32,081 bases of DNA from Pseudomonas sp. UBA2684 (lineage in GTDB: Bacteria; Pseudomonadota; Gammaproteobacteria; Pseudomonadales; Pseudomonadaceae), in assembly GCA_002354655.1 (NCBI GenBank), contig DELY01000025.1, positions 253 to 32,333 on the forward strand, read 5' to 3'. The notes under the pieces are model-generated. The model made no database searches, was not told the origin of the DNA, and saw only the letters and a program-made list of their open reading frames with translations. Shown here in pieces: positions 1-7,986 of the stretch. A program made the position numbers and the translations under genes. How positions within the stretch are numbered: the stretch's first letter is position 1; every line of letters starts with the position of its first letter.

Positions 1-60
1 GGCTTCAGCCGCGAACGGTGCGGGATGATGCAGACAGCTCGCGGCTAAAGCCCTTTCCAC
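1..60. repeat. REP pair (left arm cut by window edge)
   Basis: Two inverted copies of a GC-rich unit: ggcttcagccgcga at 1-14 and tcgcggctaaagcc at 39-52, the latter continuing to 60. The same unit recurs at 6299-6322 and as a pair at 10487-10551, so it is a dispersed REP family of the Pseudomonas type. The left copy starts at or before base 1 and is incomplete here. It lies downstream of the minus-strand hydrolase gene. Confidence 0.75.
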
Positions 61-82
61 AGGCAAGTGACAGTGAGCGTAG

Positions 83-109
83 GGTGGACATGGCGAAGCC
101 TTGTCCACC
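83..109. repeat. Hairpin repeat GGTGGACA...TGTCCACC
   Basis: Twelve-base arms (83-94 and 98-109) pair with one mismatch around a GAA loop. The GTAGGGTGGACA-type hairpin resembles short dispersed repeats seen in pseudomonads. It lies 26 bases past the stop codon of the minus-strand hydrolase and could stop transcription or protect the mRNA 3' end, but there is no T-run, so a classic intrinsic terminator is unlikely. Confidence 0.5.
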
Positions 110-134
110 GGCACGCTTTGCCTCACGGCTCAGG

Positions 135-1685
135 CTAATCCGCCTGGGCGACTGGCGCTTGCAGGGGAAGGAAGGCCGGTAGTTCGATCTCGCCTTGCAG
201 CGGTTCCATCGCCAGCTGCCAGGAGCTGTTAAACAGGTACTGGCCACTAAAACCACTGAGTTGAAGGCCCAGCACCTCACCCGCTTGTAGCGCGCCGCTG
301 ACGGCATTCAGCTCGATTTTCGCTTTACCGGTCAGCGGGGTGACCTGTTCGCTGAGAACCTCGATACGACCATCCAGGCGTTGCACCGCAACGGCGGCGA
401 ATAGCACCGGGGCATCCGGCTGGCGGCGCAGGTGCAGTGTGGGCGCGCCGATAAAGGCGCTGGCCTCGTCGGCTTCGCGCAGCGCGACGAAGCGCGTCGG
501 GGTCAGCCAGCCGCTGGTTAGCGGGCGCAGGGCGATAGTCGGCAGGGGCAGGCGTGCGTCTGCGGCCGGTACCTGTTCAAGGGCCAAGCCCTGCGTCAGG
601 TCGAGGCTCAGGCACAGTTGGGGAATGCTCGCGGCGGCACCGTTGCGGCCGCGCAGTTTGTCTTCATACCAGGTGACGATGGCCTGGTAGAGGTTGATCG
701 CCCGCTCGCCGCAATGCAGCACCGGCTCGTTGTTGAACGGCGGCAGGCCGCTCCAGCGCTGCATGGGCGGTGGCAGGATATGCCCACCCTGCATGCCGAG
801 CAGGCGAATATCCGCCTCGCCCTGTTGCAGGCAATCGCGAATGGCCAGGGCCTGGTTCAACGGAAACAAGGTGTCGCGCATGCCCTGGATCAGCAGTGCA
901 TCGGCTTGCGGGCGTTGGCCGCGGGCGCAATAACTGCTCAGGCTGTGGGCTTTCAATTCGGCGCGCACCGCCTCGCGCATCCGGCCATCGGCGCTCTTCA
1001 GGTACGGCAGTTGGGCGAAGTGGCCGAGGTCGTAACCGGTCGACAGACCGAGGCCGAGCAGCACGCCGGTCCAGCCGACTTTCAAATGGCTGTCCGGGGC
1101 CATGGCTTCGGCCAGGTCGAACCAGGTGGCGATTGGCACGATGGCGTCGATTCGTCGGTCTTCAGCCGAGGCCAGCAGCTGCACCGCGCCGCCATAGCTT
1201 TCACCGAGCATGCCGACACGCGGGTCGTTCGGCCCGTCCATGCTCAGGCGCGGCAGGTGAGCGGCAGCCCAATCGATCACTGCCAGGGCGTCCTGTACCT
1301 CGTAGTCGGGGTTCATCATTTCGATGTTCCCTGCGCTGCCGCCCCAGCCGCGTTGGTCGTAGCTGATCACCCAGAAACCCGCTTGCCAGGCCTTCAATGC
1401 CGCACGCCCGGACATCATCTGAGTGCCGTAGAAGCTGTTCGGCCGCGTCACTCGCCAGCCGCCCCAACCGTGGGTATGCACCACCACGGGCGCGGTTGCA
1501 CCGGCCTTCAATGCCGGTTGAAACACGGTGGCGGACAGGCGCGTGCCGTCGCGGCCATAAATCACCGCCTGGAAATGCGTGGCGGGCAAGTCGTGCCCGA
1601 CGCTGGCGCTGAAGTCCGGCAGTTGGTCGCGGGCGGCGCAGCCGCTCAGCAACAGGGTGCAGAGGAGTAATAGAGGAAGGCGCAT
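135..1685 (-). CDS. Alpha/beta hydrolase lipoprotein (CocE/S15-like)
   Basis: A 516-residue alpha/beta-hydrolase-fold protein related to the X-Pro dipeptidyl peptidase/CocE acyl-hydrolase group. The N-terminus is a lipoprotein signal peptide ending in the lipobox LLSGC, so Cys16 should be lipidated and the protein envelope-anchored. The nucleophile elbow GESYGG places Ser163. The oxyanion-type HTHGWGG lies near 70-76. Asp271 (GMRDTLFP) and His302 (GGHILP) complete a plausible triad. The last ~150 residues look like a beta-rich C-terminal domain as in S15/CocE enzymes. The ATG at 1685 gives a complete signal peptide, although the ribosome binding site is weak (AAGAG). The gene stands alone and is divergent from tusA. 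The substrate cannot be told from sequence; esterase or peptidase are both possible. Confidence 0.85.
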   Translation of the reverse strand: MRLPLLLLCTLLLSGCAARDQLPDFSASVGHDLPATHFQAVIYGRDGTRLSATVFQPALKAGATAPVVVHTHGWGGWRVTRPNSFYGTQMMSGRAALKAWQAGFWVISYDQRGWGGSAGNIEMMNPDYEVQDALAVIDWAAAHLPRLSMDGPNDPRVGMLGESYGGAVQLLASAEDRRIDAIVPIATWFDLAEAMAPDSHLKVGWTGVLLGLGLSTGYDLGHFAQLPYLKSADGRMREAVRAELKAHSLSSYCARGQRPQADALLIQGMRDTLFPLNQALAIRDCLQQGEADIRLLGMQGGHILPPPMQRWSGLPPFNNEPVLHCGERAINLYQAIVTWYEDKLRGRNGAAASIPQLCLSLDLTQGLALEQVPAADARLPLPTIALRPLTSGWLTPTRFVALREADEASAFIGAPTLHLRRQPDAPVLFAAVAVQRLDGRIEVLSEQVTPLTGKAKIELNAVSGALQAGEVLGLQLSGFSGQYLFNSSWQLAMEPLQGEIELPAFLPLQAPVAQAD

Positions 1686-1837
1686 GACTGGCTCTTATTG
1701 GAATAGTCGGCGCCGCGCAGCTTGCCGCAGGGGCGGGCGCTGCGCTGCCCATCCAAGGTCGGGTCAATCCGATCAACGAAGGTGACCTGAGGGTCAGCTT
1801 TGCGCGAGAATAGCCGCCTGTTTCTGGAGCCCGCCGA

Positions 1838-2089
1838 ATGTCCCTGTACCCCGATACCCTTCTCGATGACACCCTCGACGCCAGCGGGCTGAACTGCCCC
1901 GAGCCGGTGATGATGCTGCACAACAAGGTGCGCGACCTGCCGTCCGGCGGCCTGCTCAAGGTCATCGCCACCGATCCTTCGACCCGTCGCGACATTCCAA
2001 AATTCTGCGTGTTTCTCGGGCATGAGCTGCTCGAACAGGCGGAAGAGGCGGGCAAATACCTCTACTGGATTCGCAAGAAGGCCGATTGA
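1838..2089 (+). CDS. tusA: Sulfur carrier protein TusA
   Basis: An 83-residue cytoplasmic sulfur-relay protein. TusA takes persulfide sulfur from IscS and passes it on for 2-thiouridine tRNA modification and other thiolation or molybdenum-cofactor pathways. The family hallmark is present: [14 protein letters not shown], with Cys20 as the persulfide-bearing residue of the CPxP motif, and the usual ~80-residue single-domain length. The ATG is preceded by GGAG at 1826-1829 with 8-base spacing. The stop codon overlaps the start of the next gene (TGATG), so the two are probably translated in a coupled way. Confidence 0.95.
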   Translation: MSLYPDTLLDDTLDASGLNCPEPVMMLHNKVRDLPSGGLLKVIATDPSTRRDIPKFCVFLGHELLEQAEEAGKYLYWIRKKAD

Positions 2090-2541
2090 TGGGCTGGTAT
2101 TTTGCTTACGGCTCGAACATGAACCCGGCGCGCATGCAGGCGCGCGGGCTGCATGTGCTTGAGGCCATGCGGGGGCGGTTAGCGGGGTATGCGCTGTGTT
2201 TTAACAAGCGCGCCCATGACCGCCCTGGGTATGCCTACGCCAACATCTGCTACCAGCGCGATGGGCTGGTCGAGGGCGTGCTCTATCGGCTGGCCGCGCT
2301 GGAGGAAATCGCCAAGCTCGACCCGTTCGAGGGCACGCCGATCTACTACAGCCGCGAACGCCTGCCGATTGTCACCGCGCAGGGGGTGCAGCCGGCGTGG
2401 GTGTACATCGCCAACCCGGCGTTTCGTCAGGAGGGCCTGTTGCCGGCCAGCGATTACCTGGCGCACCTGCTGGCCGGTCGCGAGTTCTTGTCCGAGGGTT
2501 ACTACTCGGCGTTGTCCGCGTTAGCGTCCCAGCCGGCCTGA
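2089..2541 (+). CDS. Gamma-glutamylcyclotransferase-like protein
   Basis: A 150-residue protein of the gamma-glutamylcyclotransferase (GGCT/AIG2-like) fold. Members release 5-oxoproline from gamma-glutamyl compounds. The N-terminal YGSNM motif (residues 7-11) forms the substrate-binding loop, and Glu81 in LDPFEGTPIYY is the likely catalytic acid. An in-frame TTG at 2086 exists, but ATG 2089 is preferred because it overlaps the tusA stop codon as TGATG. The 3' end runs 40 bases into the convergent DUF3080-like gene. The exact substrate is unknown; no direct functional link to tusA is evident beyond cotranscription. Confidence 0.85.
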   Translation: MGWYFAYGSNMNPARMQARGLHVLEAMRGRLAGYALCFNKRAHDRPGYAYANICYQRDGLVEGVLYRLAALEEIAKLDPFEGTPIYYSRERLPIVTAQGVQPAWVYIANPAFRQEGLLPASDYLAHLLAGREFLSEGYYSALSALASQPA

Positions 2542-3581
2542 CCCGGCGCCAGCCCACAACTTTTCAAGGTCTGCTGCCAGGCGCGCACATGGCGCGCAGT
2601 GGCCAGTTCGAACTGCGCCCATAACGAGTGTTCCGCCCCCGCCAGGCTGAGCAGGTAATCGCGCGTGGCCTGCGGAGCCTGTGGCGCGTTGCCGAGTGTG
2701 TGCAGCGCCGCGCTCCACGTCTGGCCGCGTTGATGCACCAGGGCCAGGTAAGGCTGCAGGGCGCCGGCGTAAAAGCGGATGAAGATATTCTGCAGAATAC
2801 GTCCGCGCGCAGTGGCTCGCCCCATGGGGCAAACCGGGCGGCGCTGTTGGCGTTGCTCGAGAATCTCGCTGGCTTGGTTCAACGTGTGGCTGAGGCTGGC
2901 CAGGCTGGTGATCAACTGGCCGCCTTGTGGGCTGGCGTGCAGGGCGAAAAACACCGGATCGAGCTTCGTGGCGGTGGGTGGTAGCGTCTCTGGCACGCTA
3001 TTGGCCAGGGTCGCCAGTTGCGTCAGCGCATCGAGTGCGGCGCTGTCGTCTGGCGTGGTGGTGGGCAGCGCCTGCTCGGCAAAGCGCAGGTAGCGCTCGA
3101 CTTCCGGGCTGGCATTCAGGGCATTCCAGAATACGGCGGGCAGCTGGGCGCGTTTTTCGCCGGCCAGTTCGCTGAGCGTGCGCTGCAAGGCCTGGTCTGC
3201 GCCGGCTTGCAGGCGTGGCAGACAGGCCTCGATGGCGCGCAGCAGGTCGCCTTCGTAGGCCAGCCGGCTGCTGGGCAGCAACTGTTTGCCGAGGATGCTG
3301 TTGCGCTGGCTGATCAGCTGTTGCACCTCTGGGCAGCGGCGTATGTCGAGCAACAGGTCGAGCAAGCCGATGCGCACCTCGGGGATGGCCGTGAGCCGTT
3401 CGCGGCGTGTCGGCAAGCGGTAGCGGGTCAGCTGGGCGTGATCGAACGTGTCGACCGCATCGCCCTGCGCGGCGTTGTTCAGGCGCTGCAGGTAGTCCGC
3501 CTGCAACGCCAGGCCATCGTCGGCCGGGCGGCAGGCGCTGAGCAGGAGTGCGGCGAGAAGGGCGAGGAGTCTGGCGCTCAT
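2502..3581 (-). CDS. DUF3080-type lipoprotein
   Basis: A 359-residue predicted envelope lipoprotein. The signal peptide MSARLLALLAALLLSAC ends in a lipobox with Cys17. The remaining ~340 residues look largely helical, with many Leu, Ala and Gln. I recognise it as the uncharacterised DUF3080 family common in pseudomonads; no enzymatic motif is visible. Its ATG (3579-3581) overlaps the MATE stop codon as ATGA, so translation is probably coupled to the exporter. Its 3' end overlaps the convergent gamma-glutamylcyclotransferase gene by 40 bases. Function is unknown. Confidence 0.8.
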   Translation of the reverse strand: MSARLLALLAALLLSACRPADDGLALQADYLQRLNNAAQGDAVDTFDHAQLTRYRLPTRRERLTAIPEVRIGLLDLLLDIRRCPEVQQLISQRNSILGKQLLPSSRLAYEGDLLRAIEACLPRLQAGADQALQRTLSELAGEKRAQLPAVFWNALNASPEVERYLRFAEQALPTTTPDDSAALDALTQLATLANSVPETLPPTATKLDPVFFALHASPQGGQLITSLASLSHTLNQASEILEQRQQRRPVCPMGRATARGRILQNIFIRFYAGALQPYLALVHQRGQTWSAALHTLGNAPQAPQATRDYLLSLAGAEHSLWAQFELATARHVRAWQQTLKSCGLAPGQAGWDANADNAE

Positions 3582-4969
3582 TCCGCCAGTTTAGCTGTAC
3601 GGATACGCTGCCGTGCGCTACCTCTGAGGCGAATCGCCAGCATGATCGCGGCGCAGGTCAGGCCGACCACCAAGCCTTGCCACAGCCCGCTCGGGCCGCT
3701 GGGCTCGCCGAGCCAGTCGGACAGGCCGAGTGCGTAACCGACCGGCAGGCCGATGCCCCAGTAGGCGAACAGGGTCAGCAGCATGGTCACGCGGGTGTCC
3801 TGGTAGCCGCGCAGCGCGCCGGCGGCGGTGACCTGAATGGCGTCGGAGAACTGAAACAGCGCCGAATAGACGATCAGGGTAGCGGCCAGGGCGATCACCG
3901 TCGGGTCGGCGGTGTAAATCTGCGCGATCTGCTCGCGCAGCAGTAGCATCAAACTGGCTGACAGGCAGGCATAGACCAGCGCGGTGGCCATACTCACGCC
4001 CGCGGCGAAGCGGGCTTGGCGCGGGTCGCCGCGGCCCAACATCTGGCCGACCCGCACAGTGGCGGCCATGCCCAGCGAGTAGGGGATCATGAACACCAGC
4101 GAACTGAAGTTCAGGGCGATCTGGTGACCGGCAACCACGGTGGCACCGAGACCGCCGATCAGCAGGGCAATCACCGCGAAAATACTCGACTCGGCGAACA
4201 CCGCGATGCCGATTGGCAGGCCCACGGCCGACAGGCGCTTGATCACCGCCCACTGCGGCAGCTCGAAACGGCTGAACAATTGGCTCGGTTGGTAGTAGGG
4301 CGCCCACTTCACCCACCAGAGCATGCCCAGCAGCATGAAACCCATCACCAGTGCGGTGGCCCAGCCGCAGCCGACACCGCCCATCGCCGGCACGCCGAGC
4401 TTGCCGTAGATGAAGATGTAGTTCAGCGGAATATTCAGCAGCAGGCCGCACAGGCCCAGAACCATGCTGGGGCGGGTGCGCCCGAGGCCGTCGCTGAAGC
4501 AGCGCAGCACGTGATACAGCGCCACCGCCGGGAAACCGCAGGCCACGGCGCGCAGGTAGCCCATGGCCGGTTCGATCAGGCTGGGCTCGACCTTCATCAG
4601 GTGCAAGACGAATTCGGCGTTCCATAAGATCACCGCGGCGCTGCAACCGACGCCCAGCGCCAGCCACAGCGCCTGACGCACCAATGGCCCAATGCTGGCT
4701 TGCTCGCCGGCACCGAAACGCTGAGCGACTTTCGGCGTGGTGGCCAGCAGAATGCCGGTCATCAGCAAAAATACCGGCACCCAGATCGAGTTGCCGAGCG
4801 CCACCGCCGCGAGGTCATGCGGGCTGACGCGGCCGGCCATCACGGTGTCGACGAAGCCCATGGCGGTGTACGCCAGTTGCGCGATGATGATCGGCGTGGC
4901 CAGAATCAATAAGGTGCGCAACTCGGTGAAGACCCGTTGCAGGCGGGATTCGGCAGGTAGGCAAGGCAT
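3578..4969 (-). CDS. MATE family multidrug efflux transporter (NorM-like)
   Basis: A 463-residue inner-membrane protein with about 12 hydrophobic segments in two similar halves, the size and layout of MATE exporters (NorM/PmpM type). These expel cationic drugs and dyes in exchange for H+ or Na+. The first helix carries AYTAMGFVDTVMAGR, containing the conserved membrane-embedded Asp of bacterial NorM proteins. The ATG at 4969 has only a weak upstream Shine-Dalgarno sequence. The stop overlaps the start of the DUF3080 lipoprotein gene (ATGA), forming a two-gene operon divergent from pdxB. Substrate and coupling ion are not predictable here. Confidence 0.92.
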   Translation of the reverse strand: MPCLPAESRLQRVFTELRTLLILATPIIIAQLAYTAMGFVDTVMAGRVSPHDLAAVALGNSIWVPVFLLMTGILLATTPKVAQRFGAGEQASIGPLVRQALWLALGVGCSAAVILWNAEFVLHLMKVEPSLIEPAMGYLRAVACGFPAVALYHVLRCFSDGLGRTRPSMVLGLCGLLLNIPLNYIFIYGKLGVPAMGGVGCGWATALVMGFMLLGMLWWVKWAPYYQPSQLFSRFELPQWAVIKRLSAVGLPIGIAVFAESSIFAVIALLIGGLGATVVAGHQIALNFSSLVFMIPYSLGMAATVRVGQMLGRGDPRQARFAAGVSMATALVYACLSASLMLLLREQIAQIYTADPTVIALAATLIVYSALFQFSDAIQVTAAGALRGYQDTRVTMLLTLFAYWGIGLPVGYALGLSDWLGEPSGPSGLWQGLVVGLTCAAIMLAIRLRGSARQRIRTAKLAE

Positions 4970-5117
4970 CCGCTAGCGCTCTCGGAAAACCGCCTAGTCT
5001 ACGCCTTGACGCCTCGGTCAGGAAAGTCCGTTGCGTCCGCTATAGCGCGCTGCCGGGCGAGGGCGACGGCAGGCGGCAAGCTGCCTTAGAATTAGCGCCT
5101 GACTTGTGGAGCCTGCC

Positions 5118-6260
5118 ATGCGAATTGTCGCGGACGAAAACATTCCCCTACTCGATGAGTTTTTTGCCGGTTTCGGCGAGATTTGCCGTTTGCCGGGTCG
5201 TGCCATCGACCGCGCCGCCCTGAGCGACGCCGAGTTGCTGCTGGTGCGTTCGGTGACCCAGGTCGACCGTGGGTTGCTCGACGGCAGTCAGGTGCGCTTC
5301 GTCGGCACCTGCACCATTGGCACCGATCACCTCGACCTCGATTACCTCCAGCACGCCGGCATCGGCTGGGCCAGTGCGCCTGGCTGCAATGCGCGGGGGG
5401 TGGTCGACTATGTGCTGGGCAGCCTGTTGTTGCTGGCGGAAGAACAGGGTGCGGCGCTGCCGGCGCGTACCTACGGCGTGGTCGGGGCTGGCCAGGTGGG
5501 CGGGCGTTTGGTCGAGGTATTGCGCGGGCTGGGCTGGTCGGTGCGGGTCTGCGACCCACTGCGCCAGGCGGCGGAGGGCGGCGATTTCGTCAGCCTGGAG
5601 GAGGTCATCGCCGAGTGCGATGTGATCAGCCTGCACACGCCGCTTGAGCGCGACGGCGCCCACCCAAGCCACCATCTGTTCGACGCGGCGCGCTTGGCTC
5701 GGCTCAAGCCCGGGGCCTGGCTGATCAATGCCAGTCGCGGAGCGGTGGTGGATAACGCGGCGCTGCGCGAGGTGCTTATGCGGCGCGCGGATCTGCGCGT
5801 GGTGCTGGATGTCTGGGAGGGCGAGCCGCAAGTGGCGGTCGAGTTGGCCGGCCTGTGCCGCATCGCCACGCCACACATCGCCGGTTACAGCCTGGACGGC
5901 AAGTTGCGTGGCACGGCGCAGATCTATCAGGCGTTTTGCCGGTATCGGGGCTGCGCGCCGAGCATCGCCCTGGATGAGTTGATGCCGGCGCCGTGGCTTT
6001 CCGAGGTGAGTCTGGATGCGAGTGCCGATCCGGCCTGGGCGTTAGCCACGCTCTGCCGGACGGTCTACGACCCGCGGCGCGACGATGCGGATTTTCGCCG
6101 CAGCTTGCGCGGCGATGCGCCAAGCCGGCGGGCGGCCTTCGATGCCTTGCGCAAGCACTACCCGGTGCGCCGCGAAATCAGCGGGTTAAATGTCACGGTG
6201 CAAGGCGATGCGCCGGCCCTGGTGCAGATGGTCAAGGCTCTGGGCGCCTCGCTGCGTTGA
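5118..6260 (+). CDS. pdxB: 4-phosphoerythronate dehydrogenase PdxB
   Basis: A 380-residue NAD-dependent enzyme of the D-isomer-specific 2-hydroxyacid dehydrogenase family. It oxidises 4-phospho-D-erythronate in the DXP-dependent branch of pyridoxal 5'-phosphate synthesis. Visible features: N-terminal [10 protein letters not shown], typical of PdxB; the Rossmann motif [10 protein letters not shown] (120-129); catalytic Arg207 ([10 protein letters not shown]), Glu236 (WEGEP) and His253 (TPHIAGYS); and the C-terminal dimerisation domain unique to PdxB. Total length matches the family. An in-frame GTG exists 12 bases upstream, but ATG 5118 has a GGAG at the right distance and gives the conserved N-terminus. 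Monocistronic, divergent from the MATE operon. Confidence 0.97.
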   Translation: MRIVADENIPLLDEFFAGFGEICRLPGRAIDRAALSDAELLLVRSVTQVDRGLLDGSQVRFVGTCTIGTDHLDLDYLQHAGIGWASAPGCNARGVVDYVLGSLLLLAEEQGAALPARTYGVVGAGQVGGRLVEVLRGLGWSVRVCDPLRQAAEGGDFVSLEEVIAECDVISLHTPLERDGAHPSHHLFDAARLARLKPGAWLINASRGAVVDNAALREVLMRRADLRVVLDVWEGEPQVAVELAGLCRIATPHIAGYSLDGKLRGTAQIYQAFCRYRGCAPSIALDELMPAPWLSEVSLDASADPAWALATLCRTVYDPRRDDADFRRSLRGDAPSRRAAFDALRKHYPVRREISGLNVTVQGDAPALVQMVKALGASLR

Positions 6261-6298
6261 AGAAAGCATTTGGCCGGCGTGCTGTTGCGGGGAGCCAG

Positions 6299-6322
6299 GT
6301 AGGAGGGGCCTTGGCCGCGAGC
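6299..6322 (+). repeat. Single REP unit
   Basis: The segment around aggaggggccttggccgcga matches the REP unit at 10487-10509 with few changes. No inverted partner is close by. It lies in the 219-base gap between pdxB and the terminator of the convergent small gene; apart from this and the terminator I see nothing else there. Confidence 0.6.
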
Positions 6323-6430
6323 TCTGTAGGCTGCCTTGATTCAGCAGTGCTGCGCGTTGCCTGCAGCGCTCGCGCTCAGACCGCCCCCGTAAAGCCTGAC
6401 GTCTCATGCGATACGTAATAGGGGCAGAGC

Positions 6431-6463
6431 CAAAAAGAAACGCCCAGGCACGGCCTGGGCGTT
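6431..6463 (-). terminator. Rho-independent terminator of the 56-aa gene
   Basis: Read on the minus strand, the 11-base arms AACGCCCAGGC and GCCTGGGCGTT (6463-6453 and 6449-6439) form a perfect stem with a 3-base loop, followed by TTCTTTTTGG. It lies 16 bases beyond the stop codon of the small minus-strand gene. Confidence 0.85.
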
Positions 6464-6479
6464 GATCGAACAGGTGGGC

Positions 6480-6650
6480 TCAGCCTTTTTTGTTGGCCGG
6501 TGCCACCCAGTTCTTGTCCAGTTCGTTGCAGGCGCGCTGGATCATGTTCTCGGTGATCGGGATCTCGCGACCCTGTGCGTCGATGATCGCGCCGCCGACC
6601 GGTTGCTGTGGCTGAGTTGGGGTAACGCGGGGTTGGTTGTGTGTGTTCAT
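6480..6650 (-). CDS. Conserved small hypothetical protein (56 aa)
   Basis: A 56-residue soluble protein: a flexible Pro/Gln-rich N-terminus (MNTHNQPRVTPTQPQQPVGG), then a conserved-looking core AIIDAQGREIPITENMIQRA, and a basic C-terminus ending NKKG. It resembles a family of small Pseudomonas proteins of unknown function that share the 'IDAQGREIPITE' core. ATG 6650 is chosen because AGGAGA lies 7 bases upstream; the in-frame ATG 15 bases further up overlaps that ribosome binding site. It has its own terminator and, upstream, a PHO-box-like repeat. Convergent to pdxB. No function is assigned. Confidence 0.75.
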   Translation of the reverse strand: MNTHNQPRVTPTQPQQPVGGAIIDAQGREIPITENMIQRACNELDKNWVAPANKKG

Positions 6651-6706
6651 TACCTGTCTCCTCATCAGGTGGTGCGCGCAGTCTAGAAGAGCCAGATGAA
6701 CGCGCG

Positions 6707-6724
6707 GTGACAGCTCGGTGACGG
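6707..6724 (-). promoter_or_regulatory. Candidate PHO-box-like direct repeat
   Basis: On the minus strand the two 7-mers CCGTCAC and CTGTCAC are separated by 4 bases. This is the 7-4-7 architecture and GTCA core of PhoB boxes (consensus CTGTCAT-N4-CTGTCAT). It lies about 57 bases upstream of the small gene's ATG and on the opposite side about 105 bases from the ATP-NAD-kinase-like gene. No strong -10 box is obvious at the expected distance, so this is a candidate only. Confidence 0.35.
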
Positions 6725-6749
6725 AAAACCGTCGTAAGTACGTTTCAGG

Positions 6750-6767
6750 AGTGACGTTGCAGTCACT
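6750..6767. promoter_or_regulatory. Inverted repeat AGTGAC-N6-GTCACT
   Basis: Perfect 6-base arms (6750-6755 and 6762-6767) around a 6-base spacer in the divergent region between the small gene and the ATP-NAD-kinase-like gene. It is compatible with a dimeric regulator operator. No regulator is identified. Confidence 0.3.
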
Positions 6768-6828
6768 GTGCCAAAAAAATTAATGCGTTGGAATGGCCCT
6801 TCATCGACAACGGGCTGACGAGGTGGTT

Positions 6829-7944
6829 ATGTCGCGGTTTCACCTGGGTTTGATCATCAATCCGCTGGCTGGTCTGGGCGGCCCGGCAGGGCTCAAGGGC
6901 AGCGATGGCGTGGCCGAACAGGCGCTGGCCTTGGGCAGCGAGCCGCGTGCCGCGCAGCGTACGCGGACCGCGCTGGAGTGCCTGCGGCCGGTGCAGGAGC
7001 GCCTGGAGTTTCTGACCTTTGCTGGGTCGATGGGCGCGGATCTGTTGACGGAAATGGGCTTTAGCTACCGCCTGCTGGGCGAGTTGGCTGCTGGCCCGAG
7101 CAGCGCGGCGGACACCCGCAAGGCGGTTGAACTGCTGCAGGACGCCGGCGTTGCGCTGATCCTCTTCGCCGGCGGCGACGGCACCGCGCGCGATATTTGC
7201 GCGGTGGCGCGCGAGGGACAGCCGGTATTGGGCATTCCGGCCGGGGTGAAAATCCATTCCGGGGTGTATGCCATCAGCCCGCGCGCCGCCGGTGAATTGA
7301 CCCGGCGCCTGGTCGAGGGCGGCCTGGTGCGTCTAGCCAGTGGTGAAGTGCGCGACTTGGACGAGTCGGCGCTGCGCGAGGGCCGCGTGGCGGCGCGTTG
7401 GTATGGCGAGCTGACCGTGCCGGAAGAGGGCGGCTATGTGCAGCAGGTCAAGCAGGCGGGCGTGGAGTCTGAGGAGTTGGTGCTCAGCGACCTGGCCGCC
7501 TGGCTGGAGGACAGCTGGGAGGCGGATGTGCGTTACATTTTCGGCCCCGGCTCGACGCTGCACGGCTTGGCGCAGAACCTGGGTTTGCAGACCACTTTGC
7601 TTGGCGTCGACGTGATCGAGAACGGTCAGGTGATCGCCCTGGATGTGCATGAGGCGCAGCTGTACGCGCTGGTGGCGGATCACCCGGCGCGCCTTCTGGT
7701 CACCGCCATTGGCGGCCAGGGGCACATCATCGGCCGCGGCAACCAGCAGATCAGCCCGCGCGTGCTGCGCGCCGTGGGCCTCGATCAGCTGCGCGTGGTG
7801 GCGACCAAACGCAAACTCGGCACCTTGCATGGCCGGCCACTGCTGGTCGATAGCGGTGATAGCCAATTGGATGATGCGTTTCCCGATGTGGTGCGGGTAT
7901 GGGCGGGGTACAAGGAAGAGTTGCTGTACCCGCTGGGCAAATGA
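6829..7944 (+). CDS. ATP-NAD kinase-like family protein
   Basis: A 371-residue protein of the NAD kinase/diacylglycerol kinase-like superfamily. The N-terminal strand LGLIINPLAG (6-15) and the nucleotide-binding GGDGTARD (115-122) are the superfamily's signatures. GIPAGVKIHSGVYA follows, as in this stand-alone 'ATP-NAD kinase family' group, which is longer than NadK (~295 aa). Phosphorylation of NAD is therefore plausible but unproven; the true substrate may differ. An in-frame ATG at 6793 would add 12 residues, but ATG 6829 has GAGG 5 bases upstream and starts just before the conserved strand. Followed 42 bases later by the DCC protein; the two may be cotranscribed. Confidence 0.8.
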   Translation: MSRFHLGLIINPLAGLGGPAGLKGSDGVAEQALALGSEPRAAQRTRTALECLRPVQERLEFLTFAGSMGADLLTEMGFSYRLLGELAAGPSSAADTRKAVELLQDAGVALILFAGGDGTARDICAVAREGQPVLGIPAGVKIHSGVYAISPRAAGELTRRLVEGGLVRLASGEVRDLDESALREGRVAARWYGELTVPEEGGYVQQVKQAGVESEELVLSDLAAWLEDSWEADVRYIFGPGSTLHGLAQNLGLQTTLLGVDVIENGQVIALDVHEAQLYALVADHPARLLVTAIGGQGHIIGRGNQQISPRVLRAVGLDQLRVVATKRKLGTLHGRPLLVDSGDSQLDDAFPDVVRVWAGYKEELLYPLGK

Positions 7945-7986
7945 TCGGCGCAGGGCGGTAGCACTATTTCATCTCAGGAGTGGCTT

